Positions 1 through 4,994 of a DNA stretch of 9,274 nt are shown one piece after another. Below the pieces are notes generated by a model, which ran no database searches, was not told where the DNA came from, and saw only the letters and a list, made by a program, of their open reading frames with translations. Within the stretch, counting starts at the first letter, position 1. Each line of letters begins with the position of its first letter. Origin of the DNA: Deltaproteobacteria bacterium (GTDB lineage: Bacteria; Desulfobacterota; Binatia; Binatales; Binataceae); NCBI GenBank assembly GCA_003161515.1, contig PMOH01000310.1, positions 1 to 9,274 on the forward strand. Direction: 5' to 3'. Made by a program: the position numbers and the translations under genes.

Positions 1-54
1 CAGCAGGCGAGTCATCAGCAGCAGGCTAGTCATCAGCAGCAGGAGCGTCCGCAG
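1..54 (+). repeat. 18-bp tandem repeat encoding QQASHQ
   Basis: Units at 1-18 and 19-36 differ at one base (cagcaggCgagtcatcag against cagcaggTtype at the Ala codon), and 37-54 is a degenerate third copy. Another 15-bp piece of the unit recurs at 67-81. The unit length is a multiple of three, so the reading frame is preserved. The array probably continues left of the window. Confidence 0.65.
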
Positions 55-162
55 CAGGCTCAGCATCAGCAGGCGAGTCACGAGCAACATTCGTCTAACC
101 AGCGGCCCGAGCAGAACAGGCAGGCGAGTGCCGGCCACGACGGTGGGCACGAGAAAAACTAA
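1..162 (+). CDS. C-terminal fragment of a Gln/His/Ser-rich repeat protein
   Basis: Frame 1 is open from the first base to a TAA at 160-162, giving 53 residues with no start inside the window. The peptide is dominated by Gln, His, Ser and Ala and opens with two near-identical six-residue units (QQASHQ), a degenerate third (QQERPQ), and another QQASH further on. It ends in a charged tail, GHDGGHEKN. The sequence is low-complexity and hydrophilic, with no membrane segment. The repetition is in the same register at DNA and protein level, which supports real coding. Family and function cannot be assigned from this tail. A secreted or periplasmic low-complexity protein is plausible given the envelope proteins downstream, but that is inference from context. 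The gene is cut by the window start. Confidence 0.6.
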   Translation, partial: QQASHQQQASHQQQERPQQAQHQQASHEQHSSNQRPEQNRQASAGHDGGHEKN

Positions 163-245
163 TCGCGGGGCGATACGCCTCTAACCAGGCGAATCGCGCT
201 CTCTATTAAAACCAACGAACTTAACTGCGAGGGGAAACGAAAAAA

Positions 246-536
246 ATGAAATCAATCAAGCGAATTGCTATCAGCATCGTAGGTGTTGCGGGCCTTGCGT
301 TACTTGCAGGATGCGGCACCAGCACCAAGGAAGTTGACTCCACTACTTATGTTCCGACTGCGCCGGCATCTCAGGTCGTCGTGCAGGCGCCGCCAGTGAT
401 GGTCACTCCGCCGACCACGACCACCAGCACCTCGAGCGACCGGTCAGCCAATTCAACTGACTCGGGAGTCGCGGGCACGGTTGACAGTTCGAGCTCGCAT
501 CACAGCGAGTCCACCACGGTCAGCCCTACTAACTGA
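246..536 (+). CDS. Small Ser/Thr-rich lipoprotein of unknown function
   Basis: This 96-residue protein has a classical lipoprotein signal: basic n-region (MKSIKR), hydrophobic core, and lipobox L-A-G-C with the lipidated Cys at residue 23. The mature part (about 74 residues) is hydrophilic and rich in Ser, Thr, Val and Pro, with a run of Pro and Thr around residues 50-65 and His-His near the end; it looks largely unstructured. An AGGGG ribosome-binding site at 230-234 lies 11 bases before the ATG, supporting this start. It is expected to be anchored in the outer or inner membrane facing the periplasm. Its neighbour, 24 bases downstream, is a secreted BON-domain protein, so the two are probably co-transcribed. 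No named family is recognised; similar short Ser/Thr-rich lipoproteins are often annotated only as hypothetical. Confidence 0.8.
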   Translation: MKSIKRIAISIVGVAGLALLAGCGTSTKEVDSTTYVPTAPASQVVVQAPPVMVTPPTTTTSTSSDRSANSTDSGVAGTVDSSSSHHSESTTVSPTN

Positions 537-560
537 TCGCGGCGCGGGGAAAATTCTGCG

Positions 561-968
561 ATGCGAAACCAAGCCAATCGAAAAAGAACAGCCGCGCCGG
601 CACTTGCGCTCGCGCTAATGGTTGGCGGCGGACTGTTTGCTGTCCATACTACCAACGTCAGCGCGCAACCGGCGACTACCGACTCGAATTCCGCGTTTCG
701 CCGCACTGACGCGGTCAGCGTGACGGCGGACCATCACTACAACTCCCCGGCTGAACGTGCGAACGACGCTCTGCTAATCACCGAGGTCAAAAACGCCCTT
801 GCCAATGACGGCGTCGCCGACGGCTATCCACTCGCGGTCGATTGCGATCACGGCAAGATCCGTTTGAGCGGTGTGGTCAAGTCGGCCCGGGACGCCAAGC
901 ATGCCGGCGACATTGCGGCCGCAGCAGAGGGCGTCACAGGAGTAAACGATCAACTGACCTGGCATTAG
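561..968 (+). CDS. Periplasmic BON-domain protein (OsmY-like)
   Basis: The protein has 135 residues. Residues 1-35 form a Sec signal peptide: basic start, hydrophobic stretch about 13-28, and a probable cleavage site after V-S-A (residue 35). Residues about 67-135 match a single BON domain: an opening helix (LLITEVKNALANDG), a strand with the conserved G-x-I-x-L-S-G-x-V pattern (98-106), a second helix with A-x-x-I-A, and the closing G-V-x-x-V-N-D-x-L strand. BON domains occur in OsmY and other envelope proteins and are thought to bind phospholipid membranes and help keep the envelope intact, often under osmotic stress. OsmY itself has two BON domains; this has one. A GGGGA ribosome-binding site lies about 10 bases before the ATG. 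Lying between a lipoprotein and small membrane peptides, it fits an envelope-stress gene set. Confidence 0.85.
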   Translation: MRNQANRKRTAAPALALALMVGGGLFAVHTTNVSAQPATTDSNSAFRRTDAVSVTADHHYNSPAERANDALLITEVKNALANDGVADGYPLAVDCDHGKIRLSGVVKSARDAKHAGDIAAAAEGVTGVNDQLTWH

Positions 969-1002
969 CAGGCGCCAGCTGACTTAGGAGCGAGCTATCA
1001 CG

Positions 1003-1158
1003 ATGCTGTTGATTCTGATCATCTTGCTGATCCTGTTCGGTGGCGGCGGCGGTTATCGGACCTATCATCACGGTGCCCGCGATCCGGGCGGCCTGGTGAT
1101 GCTGATCCTGATGATCGTGTTGATCGTCTGGCTAATCAACGGCGGCCTTCACGTCTGA
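1003..1158 (+). CDS. 51-residue DUF3309-like membrane peptide
   Basis: ATG at 1003 opens a 51-codon frame ending at TGA 1156-1158, preceded by AGGAG at 986-990 (12 bases upstream, somewhat long but otherwise ideal). The peptide has two hydrophobic helices of Leu, Ile, Met and Val (residues 1-12 and 31-45). They are separated by a Gly-rich, polar turn: five consecutive Gly, then YRTYHHGARDPGG. It ends NGGLHV. This layout (Leu/Ile-rich helix, short hydrophilic loop with Tyr, Gly and basic residues, second Leu/Ile-rich helix, about 50 aa) is that of the DUF3309 family of tiny inner-membrane proteins of unknown function. The family call rests on overall pattern. It sits 34 bases after the BON gene and 24 bases before the next membrane protein, consistent with one transcript. 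Confidence 0.75.
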   Translation: MLLILIILLILFGGGGGYRTYHHGARDPGGLVMLILMIVLIVWLINGGLHV

Positions 1159-1182
1159 AAATAGACAAAGGAAAGCGACCGC

Positions 1183-1380
1183 GTGACACTAGTCAATATA
1201 GTAATAATCCTGGTCGTGGTCGGCCTCGTGATGTGGCTAATCAATACCTACATTCCGATGGCCGGGGCTATTAAGAGTTTACTCAATATAGTCGTGTTCG
1301 TGGTCGTGTTGATCTGGATTTTGCAGACCTTCGGGATAATTGGCGCGATCCCCGGAGTCAGGATCCCGGCCTTGAAGTGA
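1183..1380 (+). CDS. Thivi_2564-family small membrane protein
   Basis: The frame starts at GTG 1183, with a purine-rich AAAGGAAAG ribosome-binding site at about 1167-1175. The 65-residue product has two membrane helices (residues 4-20 and 34-50). They are joined by I-N-T-Y-I-P-M (20-26) followed by a short amphipathic stretch ending in Lys31. The 'W-L-I/V-N-T-Y-I-P-M' signature and the mirrored second helix (LNIVV..VVLIWIL) are characteristic of the small inner-membrane family named Thivi_2564 in automatic annotation; its function is not known. The last 15 residues (IPGVRIPALK) form a short polar tail. It is the last gene before a strong terminator, so it probably closes the first transcription unit. 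The in-frame ATG codons are internal and would remove the first helix, so GTG is favoured. Confidence 0.8.
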   Translation: MTLVNIVIILVVVGLVMWLINTYIPMAGAIKSLLNIVVFVVVLIWILQTFGIIGAIPGVRIPALK

Positions 1381-1423
1381 TGAAACCAGCCGCCACCCAA
1401 ACGATCATTCTTCCAGCAACCGA

Positions 1424-1439
1424 GCGGCGTTCGCGCCGC
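1424..1439 (+). other. Perfect 6-bp hairpin with UUCG loop
   Basis: GCGGCG, TTCG, CGCCGC forms a perfect 6-bp stem with a UUCG tetraloop, 44 bases after the stop of the membrane-protein gene. No T-run follows, so it is not a terminator by itself. It could stabilise the 3' end of the transcript or act with the larger hairpin just downstream. Confidence 0.5.
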
Positions 1440-1456
1440 AAGGGGATGGGTGAAAC

Positions 1457-1505
1457 GGCGGGCATCCGGGAGACTCCCCCCTCCCTCGGTGCCCGCCAAC
1501 TTTTT
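1457..1505 (+). terminator. Rho-independent terminator after the first small-protein operon
   Basis: GGCGGGCA (1457-1464) pairs with TGCCCGCC (1490-1497). Inside it, GGGAG (1468-1472) pairs with CTCCC (1481-1485), separated from the outer stem by a small internal loop. The hairpin is followed by AAC and five T at 1501-1505. The strong GC stem plus T-tract, 77 bases past the stop codon at 1380 and before the ribosome-binding site of the next gene, makes this a convincing terminator. It separates the 246-1380 group from the 1573-2776 group. Confidence 0.75.
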
Positions 1506-1572
1506 CTGTGTTCAATGGTTCAAATGAATCACCAACCATACACCGCAACCCGCAAACCGAGAGGTAATTGAT

Positions 1573-1812
1573 ATGACATTCGAAGACACCGCAAACTCCA
1601 GCGTCCGAAGTGCGATGGATCAGGGACGTCAAGCGGCCGACAAAGCCAGCCAGGTCATACAGGACGGCTACGACGCCGCGCAGCAATACGTCAAGGATCG
1701 CGGCGTTGACCTGGACCTGCGCGAGCTCGTGCGTCGTGAGCCATGGTTCGCAATCGCGGCCGCGTTCGCAGTCGGCTACGTCGTCGCGCAGGTCGTGCGG
1801 CGCGTTTCCTGA
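1573..1812 (+). CDS. YqjD/ElaB-like (DUF883-type) C-tail-anchored membrane protein
   Basis: The 79-residue protein has a hydrophilic, Ala/Gln/Asp-rich N-terminal helix (residues 8-42, likely coiled coil), then R-E-P-W (55-58) and a single C-terminal membrane helix (about 58-76) ending in basic residues. This matches the YqjD/ElaB/YgaM plan, in which a cytoplasmic helical domain is tethered to the inner membrane by a C-terminal 'V-R-x-x-P-W...' anchor. In E. coli these proteins bind ribosomes at the membrane in stationary phase and are stress regulated; whether that holds here is inference. At 79 aa it is shorter than the usual roughly 100 aa. A GAGG ribosome-binding site at 1561-1564 lies 8 bases before the ATG. 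It heads a cluster in which the next gene starts 10 bases after its stop and which ends with a YqjE-like protein, reinforcing the assignment. Confidence 0.75.
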   Translation: MTFEDTANSSVRSAMDQGRQAADKASQVIQDGYDAAQQYVKDRGVDLDLRELVRREPWFAIAAAFAVGYVVAQVVRRVS

Positions 1813-1822
1813 GGGTAGGGTT

Positions 1823-2161
1823 GTGAATAGCTCAACGGCCAGTTTTGAGGACGACGTCGATCGCCTTCGTCGGCGCAATCGCGACATCGGCGAATATATA
1901 AAAGAAGAACCGCTGACCTCGATGGCGATAGCCGGCGGGGTCGGCTTCATCCTCGGCGGAGGCGCCAAAAGCCGCATCGGGCTCGCGCTCCTCTCAATCG
2001 TAGGACGAATCGCGCTGCGCGGCGCCGTCACCACTTTCGTCGTGGACCTGGTCACCGGCAATCGCCGGGATCCGGGAGCCGACCGCGAATCAAATCGAAA
2101 CGGAAGCTATCGCAATGGACACAATGACAACCACAGAACAGATTTCAGCGATCCAGACTGA
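1823..2161 (+). CDS. Small membrane protein with DUF883-like anchor, Asn-rich tail
   Basis: GTG at 1823 is chosen because GAGGG (1811-1815) lies 7 bases upstream. The same frame continues left but would overlap the preceding gene completely. The 112-residue product has a charged N-terminal helix (residues 8-28, with DRLRRRNRD), then E-E-P-L and a Gly-rich membrane segment (about 31-48, AGGVGFILGGG) that ends at S-R. A second hydrophobic stretch follows (about 52-77). The C-terminal 35 residues are hydrophilic and rich in Asn, Arg, Asp and His, and look disordered. The P-x-x-S-x-A-I-A-G-G-V-G-F-I-L-G pattern resembles the C-terminal anchor of YqjD/DUF883 proteins, so it may be a diverged relative of its upstream neighbour. 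No named family is certain. Its last 47 bases overlap the start of the next gene in another frame, implying translational coupling. Confidence 0.65.
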   Translation: MNSSTASFEDDVDRLRRRNRDIGEYIKEEPLTSMAIAGGVGFILGGGAKSRIGLALLSIVGRIALRGAVTTFVVDLVTGNRRDPGADRESNRNGSYRNGHNDNHRTDFSDPD

Positions 2162-2408
2162 GCGCGACGACGCGCGGCAAAACCTGCGCGACACGTTGAG
2201 CGACGTCAACGATAAAGTTGGACGCACCGAAGATGAGATGCGTCCTGACCACATCATCGAGAGTCATGGTGTCGGCGCCTCGCTGATAGCCGGAGCGCTG
2301 GGCTTCCTGTTCGGCTCGGTTGTCACCAGCCGCGGCGCGGGTCCCATAGTAATCGCAGCATTGCTCGGCGTCGCGATCTCGAAACACGGTTCAAACGACG
2401 AAAGTTGA
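2115..2408 (+). CDS. DUF3618-like small membrane protein
   Basis: The 97-residue protein starts at ATG 2115, where GGAAG (2102-2106) lies 8 bases upstream; ATG 2124 in the same frame has no such site. Residues 8-45 form a charged helix with the DUF3618-like pattern of evenly spaced Arg, Leu and Val (ERDDARQNLRDTLSDVNDKV), ending in R-P-D-H. A Gly/Ala-rich membrane helix follows (about 53-72, GALGFLFGSVV then TSR), with a second hydrophobic stretch (76-89) and a short polar tail. DUF3618 proteins are small inner-membrane proteins of unknown role commonly found beside YqjE-type and DUF883-type genes. The start lies inside the preceding gene (47-base overlap), and its stop overlaps a possible TTG start of the next, so the cluster is probably a single operon. 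Confidence 0.65.
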   Translation: MDTMTTTEQISAIQTERDDARQNLRDTLSDVNDKVGRTEDEMRPDHIIESHGVGASLIAGALGFLFGSVVTSRGAGPIVIAALLGVAISKHGSNDES

Positions 2409-2425
2409 AGTTTCAGGCTGATCCC

Positions 2426-2776
2426 ATGACAGAAAAACAGCCGCATCATGGCAACGGTGTGCCCGAGTCCTCGCAGGACTGGCCGACTCTGGTCGGCAGG
2501 GCAGTGGACGACGTCACTCGCATCCTGCAGTCCGAGGCTCACATGCTCGAGACCAGCATCGGCGCGGCGCTGGCGTCGCGAATAGCTAGTGCAATAGCTA
2601 CTCTAACTGTAGTCGCCGTGATGCTTTGCGGCGGAGTATGCATCCTGTGCGCCGCGATTCTCCTGCTGCACCTATGGATGCCGCTATGGCAGGCGTTCGG
2701 ACTCGCCGGCGCGACTATCATGTTAATCGGGATCGCGATTTACGCAATCGGGAAACCTGCCGTCGCCACCAGTTAA
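2426..2776 (+). CDS. YqjE-like membrane protein (phage holin superfamily III)
   Basis: The protein has 116 residues counted from ATG 2426, which has a weak AGG 8 bases upstream. An in-frame TTG at 2405 overlapping the previous stop would add 7 residues but has no suitably spaced ribosome-binding site. A hydrophilic N-terminus is followed by an amphipathic helix (22-50, with S-E-A-H-M-L-E) and two membrane helices (about 53-83 and 87-109) separated by the short turn HLWMP. This is the plan of the YqjE / Phage_holin_3_6 family, whose members usually carry 'L..L.raE..L.k.E....' before two helices. Despite the family name these are chromosomal membrane proteins, found next to yqjD in enterobacteria. 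No phage genes are nearby, so a lysis role is unlikely. It closes the 1573-2776 cluster. Confidence 0.75.
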   Translation: MTEKQPHHGNGVPESSQDWPTLVGRAVDDVTRILQSEAHMLETSIGAALASRIASAIATLTVVAVMLCGGVCILCAAILLLHLWMPLWQAFGLAGATIMLIGIAIYAIGKPAVATS

Positions 2777-2855
2777 GCGGCTTCTCGCGCGATTCCTGAT
2801 CCCATGGGCTCGCCGGTCCTTATGACGGCGGGCCTCTTCATGTTAATCACGTTCG

Positions 2856-4220
2856 ATGGTCGCCGCGGTCGAAAATTTCCTAAATCAGGCAGGGCCGTGG
2901 TCGCTGATCGTAGTTTTCGTCGTGATCGTGCTCGAGTCGTCGGCCTTCCTCGGCTTGATCTTCCCCGGCGAAACGCTGGCGGTGATCGCCGGCGCGATGG
3001 CTTCTGACAGTTACTTTTCACCGTGGACTGCATTCGCAGTCGTGGCGATCGGCGCGATGACCGGTGATCTGACCGGCTATACGATCGGTCACAAAAAAGG
3101 ACGCGAGGTATTGAAGCGATGGGCTTTCGCGCGCCGCCAGTATGAAAAGCATCGCGCGCGCCTCGAGTACTACTTCGATCATTACGGCGGCGCGACAGTC
3201 TTTGTCGGACGCTTCGTCGCGGTCGGACGCGCGTTCGTTCCGTTCACCGCGGGGCTCTCCGGAATGCGTTTGCGCAACTTCGCGCCGATCGCAGTTCTCG
3301 GCGGATTGGTCTGGGCCTCGGTCACCGTCGGCCTCGGCTACACCTTGGGCTCCAACTGGAGGCTGGTCGAAAAATACCTCAAGTCGCTCAGCGCAGGGAT
3401 CGTCGTACTGGCGGCTCTGACTGCGGTGATCGCGGGACTGTGGCGCTCAGCCTCACGGCGTCAGATTCAGCTCGTTGCATGGTGGAAGCGGCATCTTACC
3501 GGGCGCTACGGCTTCGACCTGACTCCGTTCGTCAATTTCGTGCGCACGCGCTTCTCGCCGCGCAGCTACCTGGGGCTTCATCTGACGGTGGGATTGATCG
3601 CGATGGTGGCGCTGGCGTGGCTGTTCGGCGGTATCGTCGATGCGATCTCGGACCAGGGCCCGCTCGGCGGGCTGGACCGGACGGTCGCGTTATTCGTGGC
3701 CGCACAGCGCACGCCGGCGTTGGACTCGGCCGTCGGCGTCATCGCGATGCTCGCCAATCCGATCTGGCTGGCCCTCATCGTCGGAATTGGAGCCGTCAGC
3801 TACGCGCGGCGCAGAGAGGCCAGCCTGTCTATCGCAGCGTTGCTATTTCTAGCCGGCTCGTACGTACTCGCCTACGGGCTGCAGGCGATGTTTGCGAAGC
3901 ATGCCGCTCATCTATCTGAACTGGAGCTGGTGAACGGATTTGCAGGCTTTCCCAGCGCCGCGCTAACCGCGTCGACCGCCGCCTACGGGATGCTCGCGTA
4001 CCTGCTCGCGGCCGAGACGCAAAGCTGGCGCCTGCAAACGCTCAGCGTCGCAGCAGCATTCTATTTCATCGCGCTGATCGGGTTCGCGGGCATCTACTCG
4101 GGACTGGCACTGAGCGCGATCGTCGGCGGATTCGCACTCGGCGGATGCTGGCTGGCGATCTGCGTGACCGGCAGCCGAACCTACAATCGAATGCGCATTA
4201 CAGGAATCAAACTAGCCTGA
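2856..4220 (+). CDS. DedA (SNARE-associated) protein fused to degenerate PAP2 domain
   Basis: This is a 454-residue polytopic inner-membrane protein. Residues 1-200 are a DedA/VTT domain: an acidic residue in a membrane helix (E27), F-P-G-E (36-39), G-D-L-T-G-Y (70-75), and F-V-G-R-F...R...P...A-G (116-133). These are the conserved DedA positions; DedA proteins are flippase-like transporters for undecaprenyl phosphate or phospholipids. Residues about 235-440 follow the PAP2 (phosphatidic acid phosphatase) layout, as in known DedA-PAP2 fusions. All three catalytic motifs are altered: K348 is followed by HAAHLSE rather than R-x-R-P; F-P-S-A-A (365-369) replaces P-S-G-H; and the third motif reads A-G-I-Y-S-G-L-A-L-S-A instead of S-R-x-Y-x-G-x-H-x-x-S-D. 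Phosphatase activity is therefore unlikely. An in-frame stop at 2844 makes ATG 2856 the earliest start; no good ribosome-binding site is visible. It lies 79 bases after the YqjE-like gene. Confidence 0.85.
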   Translation: MVAAVENFLNQAGPWSLIVVFVVIVLESSAFLGLIFPGETLAVIAGAMASDSYFSPWTAFAVVAIGAMTGDLTGYTIGHKKGREVLKRWAFARRQYEKHRARLEYYFDHYGGATVFVGRFVAVGRAFVPFTAGLSGMRLRNFAPIAVLGGLVWASVTVGLGYTLGSNWRLVEKYLKSLSAGIVVLAALTAVIAGLWRSASRRQIQLVAWWKRHLTGRYGFDLTPFVNFVRTRFSPRSYLGLHLTVGLIAMVALAWLFGGIVDAISDQGPLGGLDRTVALFVAAQRTPALDSAVGVIAMLANPIWLALIVGIGAVSYARRREASLSIAALLFLAGSYVLAYGLQAMFAKHAAHLSELELVNGFAGFPSAALTASTAAYGMLAYLLAAETQSWRLQTLSVAAAFYFIALIGFAGIYSGLALSAIVGGFALGGCWLAICVTGSRTYNRMRITGIKLA

Positions 4221-4247
4221 CTCTTCCCGCCCGACTCGAACCTGAGA

Positions 4248-4283
4248 GCGAAAGTGCGTCCGCGCGATTTCGCGATTTTCTTT
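4248..4283 (+). terminator. Probable terminator of the DedA-PAP2 gene
   Basis: GCGAAAGTGC (4248-4257) pairs with GCGC (4262-4265) and TTTCGC (4268-4273), giving about 10 bp including one T-G wobble, a GTCC loop and a two-base GA bulge. GA-TTTT-C-TTT follows directly. It begins 28 bases after the stop codon at 4220, as expected for an intrinsic terminator. The bulge and interrupted T-tract lower confidence. Confidence 0.5.
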
Positions 4284-4422
4284 CCTTACACTGGGTGCAG
4301 GGGTCACTCCTGCCGCCCGCCGCGCAGGCGTCCGGGAATTTGATCTGTGTAGCCACTTTTTTGTCAGCGCGGCAATCCTTTGACATTTCCTTTCCTCGAC
4401 TGACTATCGCCTGGGCTTTGCT

Positions 4423-4451
4423 TTGACAGCGATTCTGACCTCATGACTAGT
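4423..4451 (+). promoter_or_regulatory. Possible sigma-70-type promoter
   Basis: A perfect TTGACA at 4423-4428 is followed 17 bases later by ACTAGT (4446-4451), which matches only three of six -10 positions; shifted two bases, TAGTAC also matches three. The position, about 150 bases upstream of the gene at 4603 and just before the inverted repeats, is reasonable, but the weak -10 makes this tentative. Confidence 0.25.
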
Positions 4452-4459
4452 ACACTGAG

Positions 4460-4489
4460 ATTTCTCGGGGTTACCCGAGTAACCGAAAT
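4460..4489 (+). promoter_or_regulatory. Overlapping, mutually exclusive inverted repeats
   Basis: Two perfect 6-bp stems share bases. CTCGGG (4464-4469) pairs with CCCGAG (4474-4479) around loop GTTA, and GGTTAC (4469-4474) pairs with GTAACC (4479-4484) around loop CCGA. The second is extended by ATTTC (4460-4464) and GAAAT (4485-4489) across a 4-base bulge. The element could be a protein-binding operator or an RNA that switches between two folds in the leader of the gene at 4603. Which, if either, is not decidable from sequence. Confidence 0.45.
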
Positions 4490-4602
4490 TTCCAATCATA
4501 CAAAGGTACGGAACTTGCCTTTACCCTGATTGGCGGACTGGCTCCGCGCGCAGAGATTTTCGATCCGCGCGGGCATGCTTCGTCAAAAGGGGAATCTGAC
4601 AA

Positions 4603-4911
4603 GTGAACGCATCGACGACTCGAAGTTTACCTCCGGATCGGCAATTCGACCGCTACGTAGTGACGATGTGCAGCCTCATGCTGATGGTCGTGCTGGCCGT
4701 CGGAGCCACCGGCTATGCCGGCATCCAGGGGCTGTTGTCATCCACTAACGCTGCTGCGACGGCTGCGCCCGTCAATCAATTGAATCGCGCAGCGCGTCCG
4801 GGCCGCACCGTCACGCCGGCTGTAATTGCGCTCGCACTGATCGCAGTTTTCCTCGTGTCCGCTGCGGATCGCGCCGCAAATCCGCGTCGGTCCCCGATTA
4901 ATACTGCGTAG
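4603..4911 (+). CDS. Hypothetical two-helix membrane protein
   Basis: The frame starts at GTG 4603, with a strong AGGGGA ribosome-binding site at 4588-4593 (9 bases upstream), and encodes 102 residues. The N-terminal 17 residues are polar (with PPDRQFDR). They are followed by a membrane helix (about 18-46, rich in Val, Leu, Met and Gly), an Ala/Asn/Pro/Arg-rich loop (47-69), a second membrane helix (70-88), and a short basic tail (ANPRRSPINTA). With a polar N-terminus and basic C-tail the most natural topology puts both ends in the cytoplasm. No family is recognised. It stands alone between the terminator after the DedA gene and the large secreted protein downstream, 83 bases away. A role linked to that protein is possible but nothing in the sequence shows it. 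Confidence 0.6.
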   Translation: MNASTTRSLPPDRQFDRYVVTMCSLMLMVVLAVGATGYAGIQGLLSSTNAAATAAPVNQLNRAARPGRTVTPAVIALALIAVFLVSAADRAANPRRSPINTA

Positions 4912-4980
4912 AGGCCTATGACGAATAGTCAATTAACAATGCCGCGGAATACTTCGAGCTTCATCTTATGCAAGTAGCCA

Positions 4981-4985
4981 AGGAA
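4981..4985 (+). promoter_or_regulatory. Ribosome-binding site that sets the start of the ice-binding-like protein
   Basis: AGGAA at 4981-4985 is 9 bases before ATG 4995. Two upstream in-frame ATGs are less well served: 4968 has only GAG-like bases before it, and 4986 directly abuts this site. Starting at 4995 also gives a cleaner signal peptide (MFATKK followed by the hydrophobic core). Confidence 0.55.
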
Positions 4986-4994
4986 ATGAATGTC

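Larger units (their letters stand above)
4221..4602. other. Intergenic region, 382 bases, regulatory content
   Basis: No credible gene is seen on either strand. From left to right it holds a probable terminator for the DedA gene (4248-4283), about 140 bases without recognisable structure apart from a T6 run near 4358, a possible promoter (4423-4451), a pair of overlapping inverted repeats (4460-4489), and a good AGGGGA ribosome-binding site (4588-4593) for the gene at 4603. Confidence 0.55.

Noticed and set aside
168..184. Short hairpin (GGGGCG, ATA, CGCCTC) after the first partial gene as a terminator
   Set aside because: The stem is only 6 bp including a wobble, the loop is 3 bases and no T-run follows, so it is too weak to call.
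1405..2061. 218-codon - strand frame spanning the terminator and the YqjD-like genes
   Set aside because: It is Arg/Pro/Ser-rich, crosses a clear terminator on the other strand and lies antisense to two plausible genes with good ribosome-binding sites.
2426..2776. Phage lysis holin or prophage remnant
   Set aside because: The holin-superfamily label belongs to the YqjE family; there is no endolysin, integrase or phage structural gene around, and the neighbours are chromosomal envelope genes.
3440..3919. 159-codon + strand frame inside the DedA-PAP2 gene
   Set aside because: It is an alternative frame of a strongly supported membrane-protein gene; the product is Arg/Gly-rich with no domain.
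4530..4748. 72-codon + strand frame starting at TTG 4530
   Set aside because: It overlaps the 4603 gene in another frame, begins at a weak start codon without a ribosome-binding site and lacks any recognisable feature, whereas the 4603 frame has a strong site and two membrane helices.
4933..4961. TTAACA at 4933-4938 as a -35 box for the ice-binding-like gene
   Set aside because: No acceptable -10 sequence occurs at 16-18 bases spacing, so a promoter cannot be supported.
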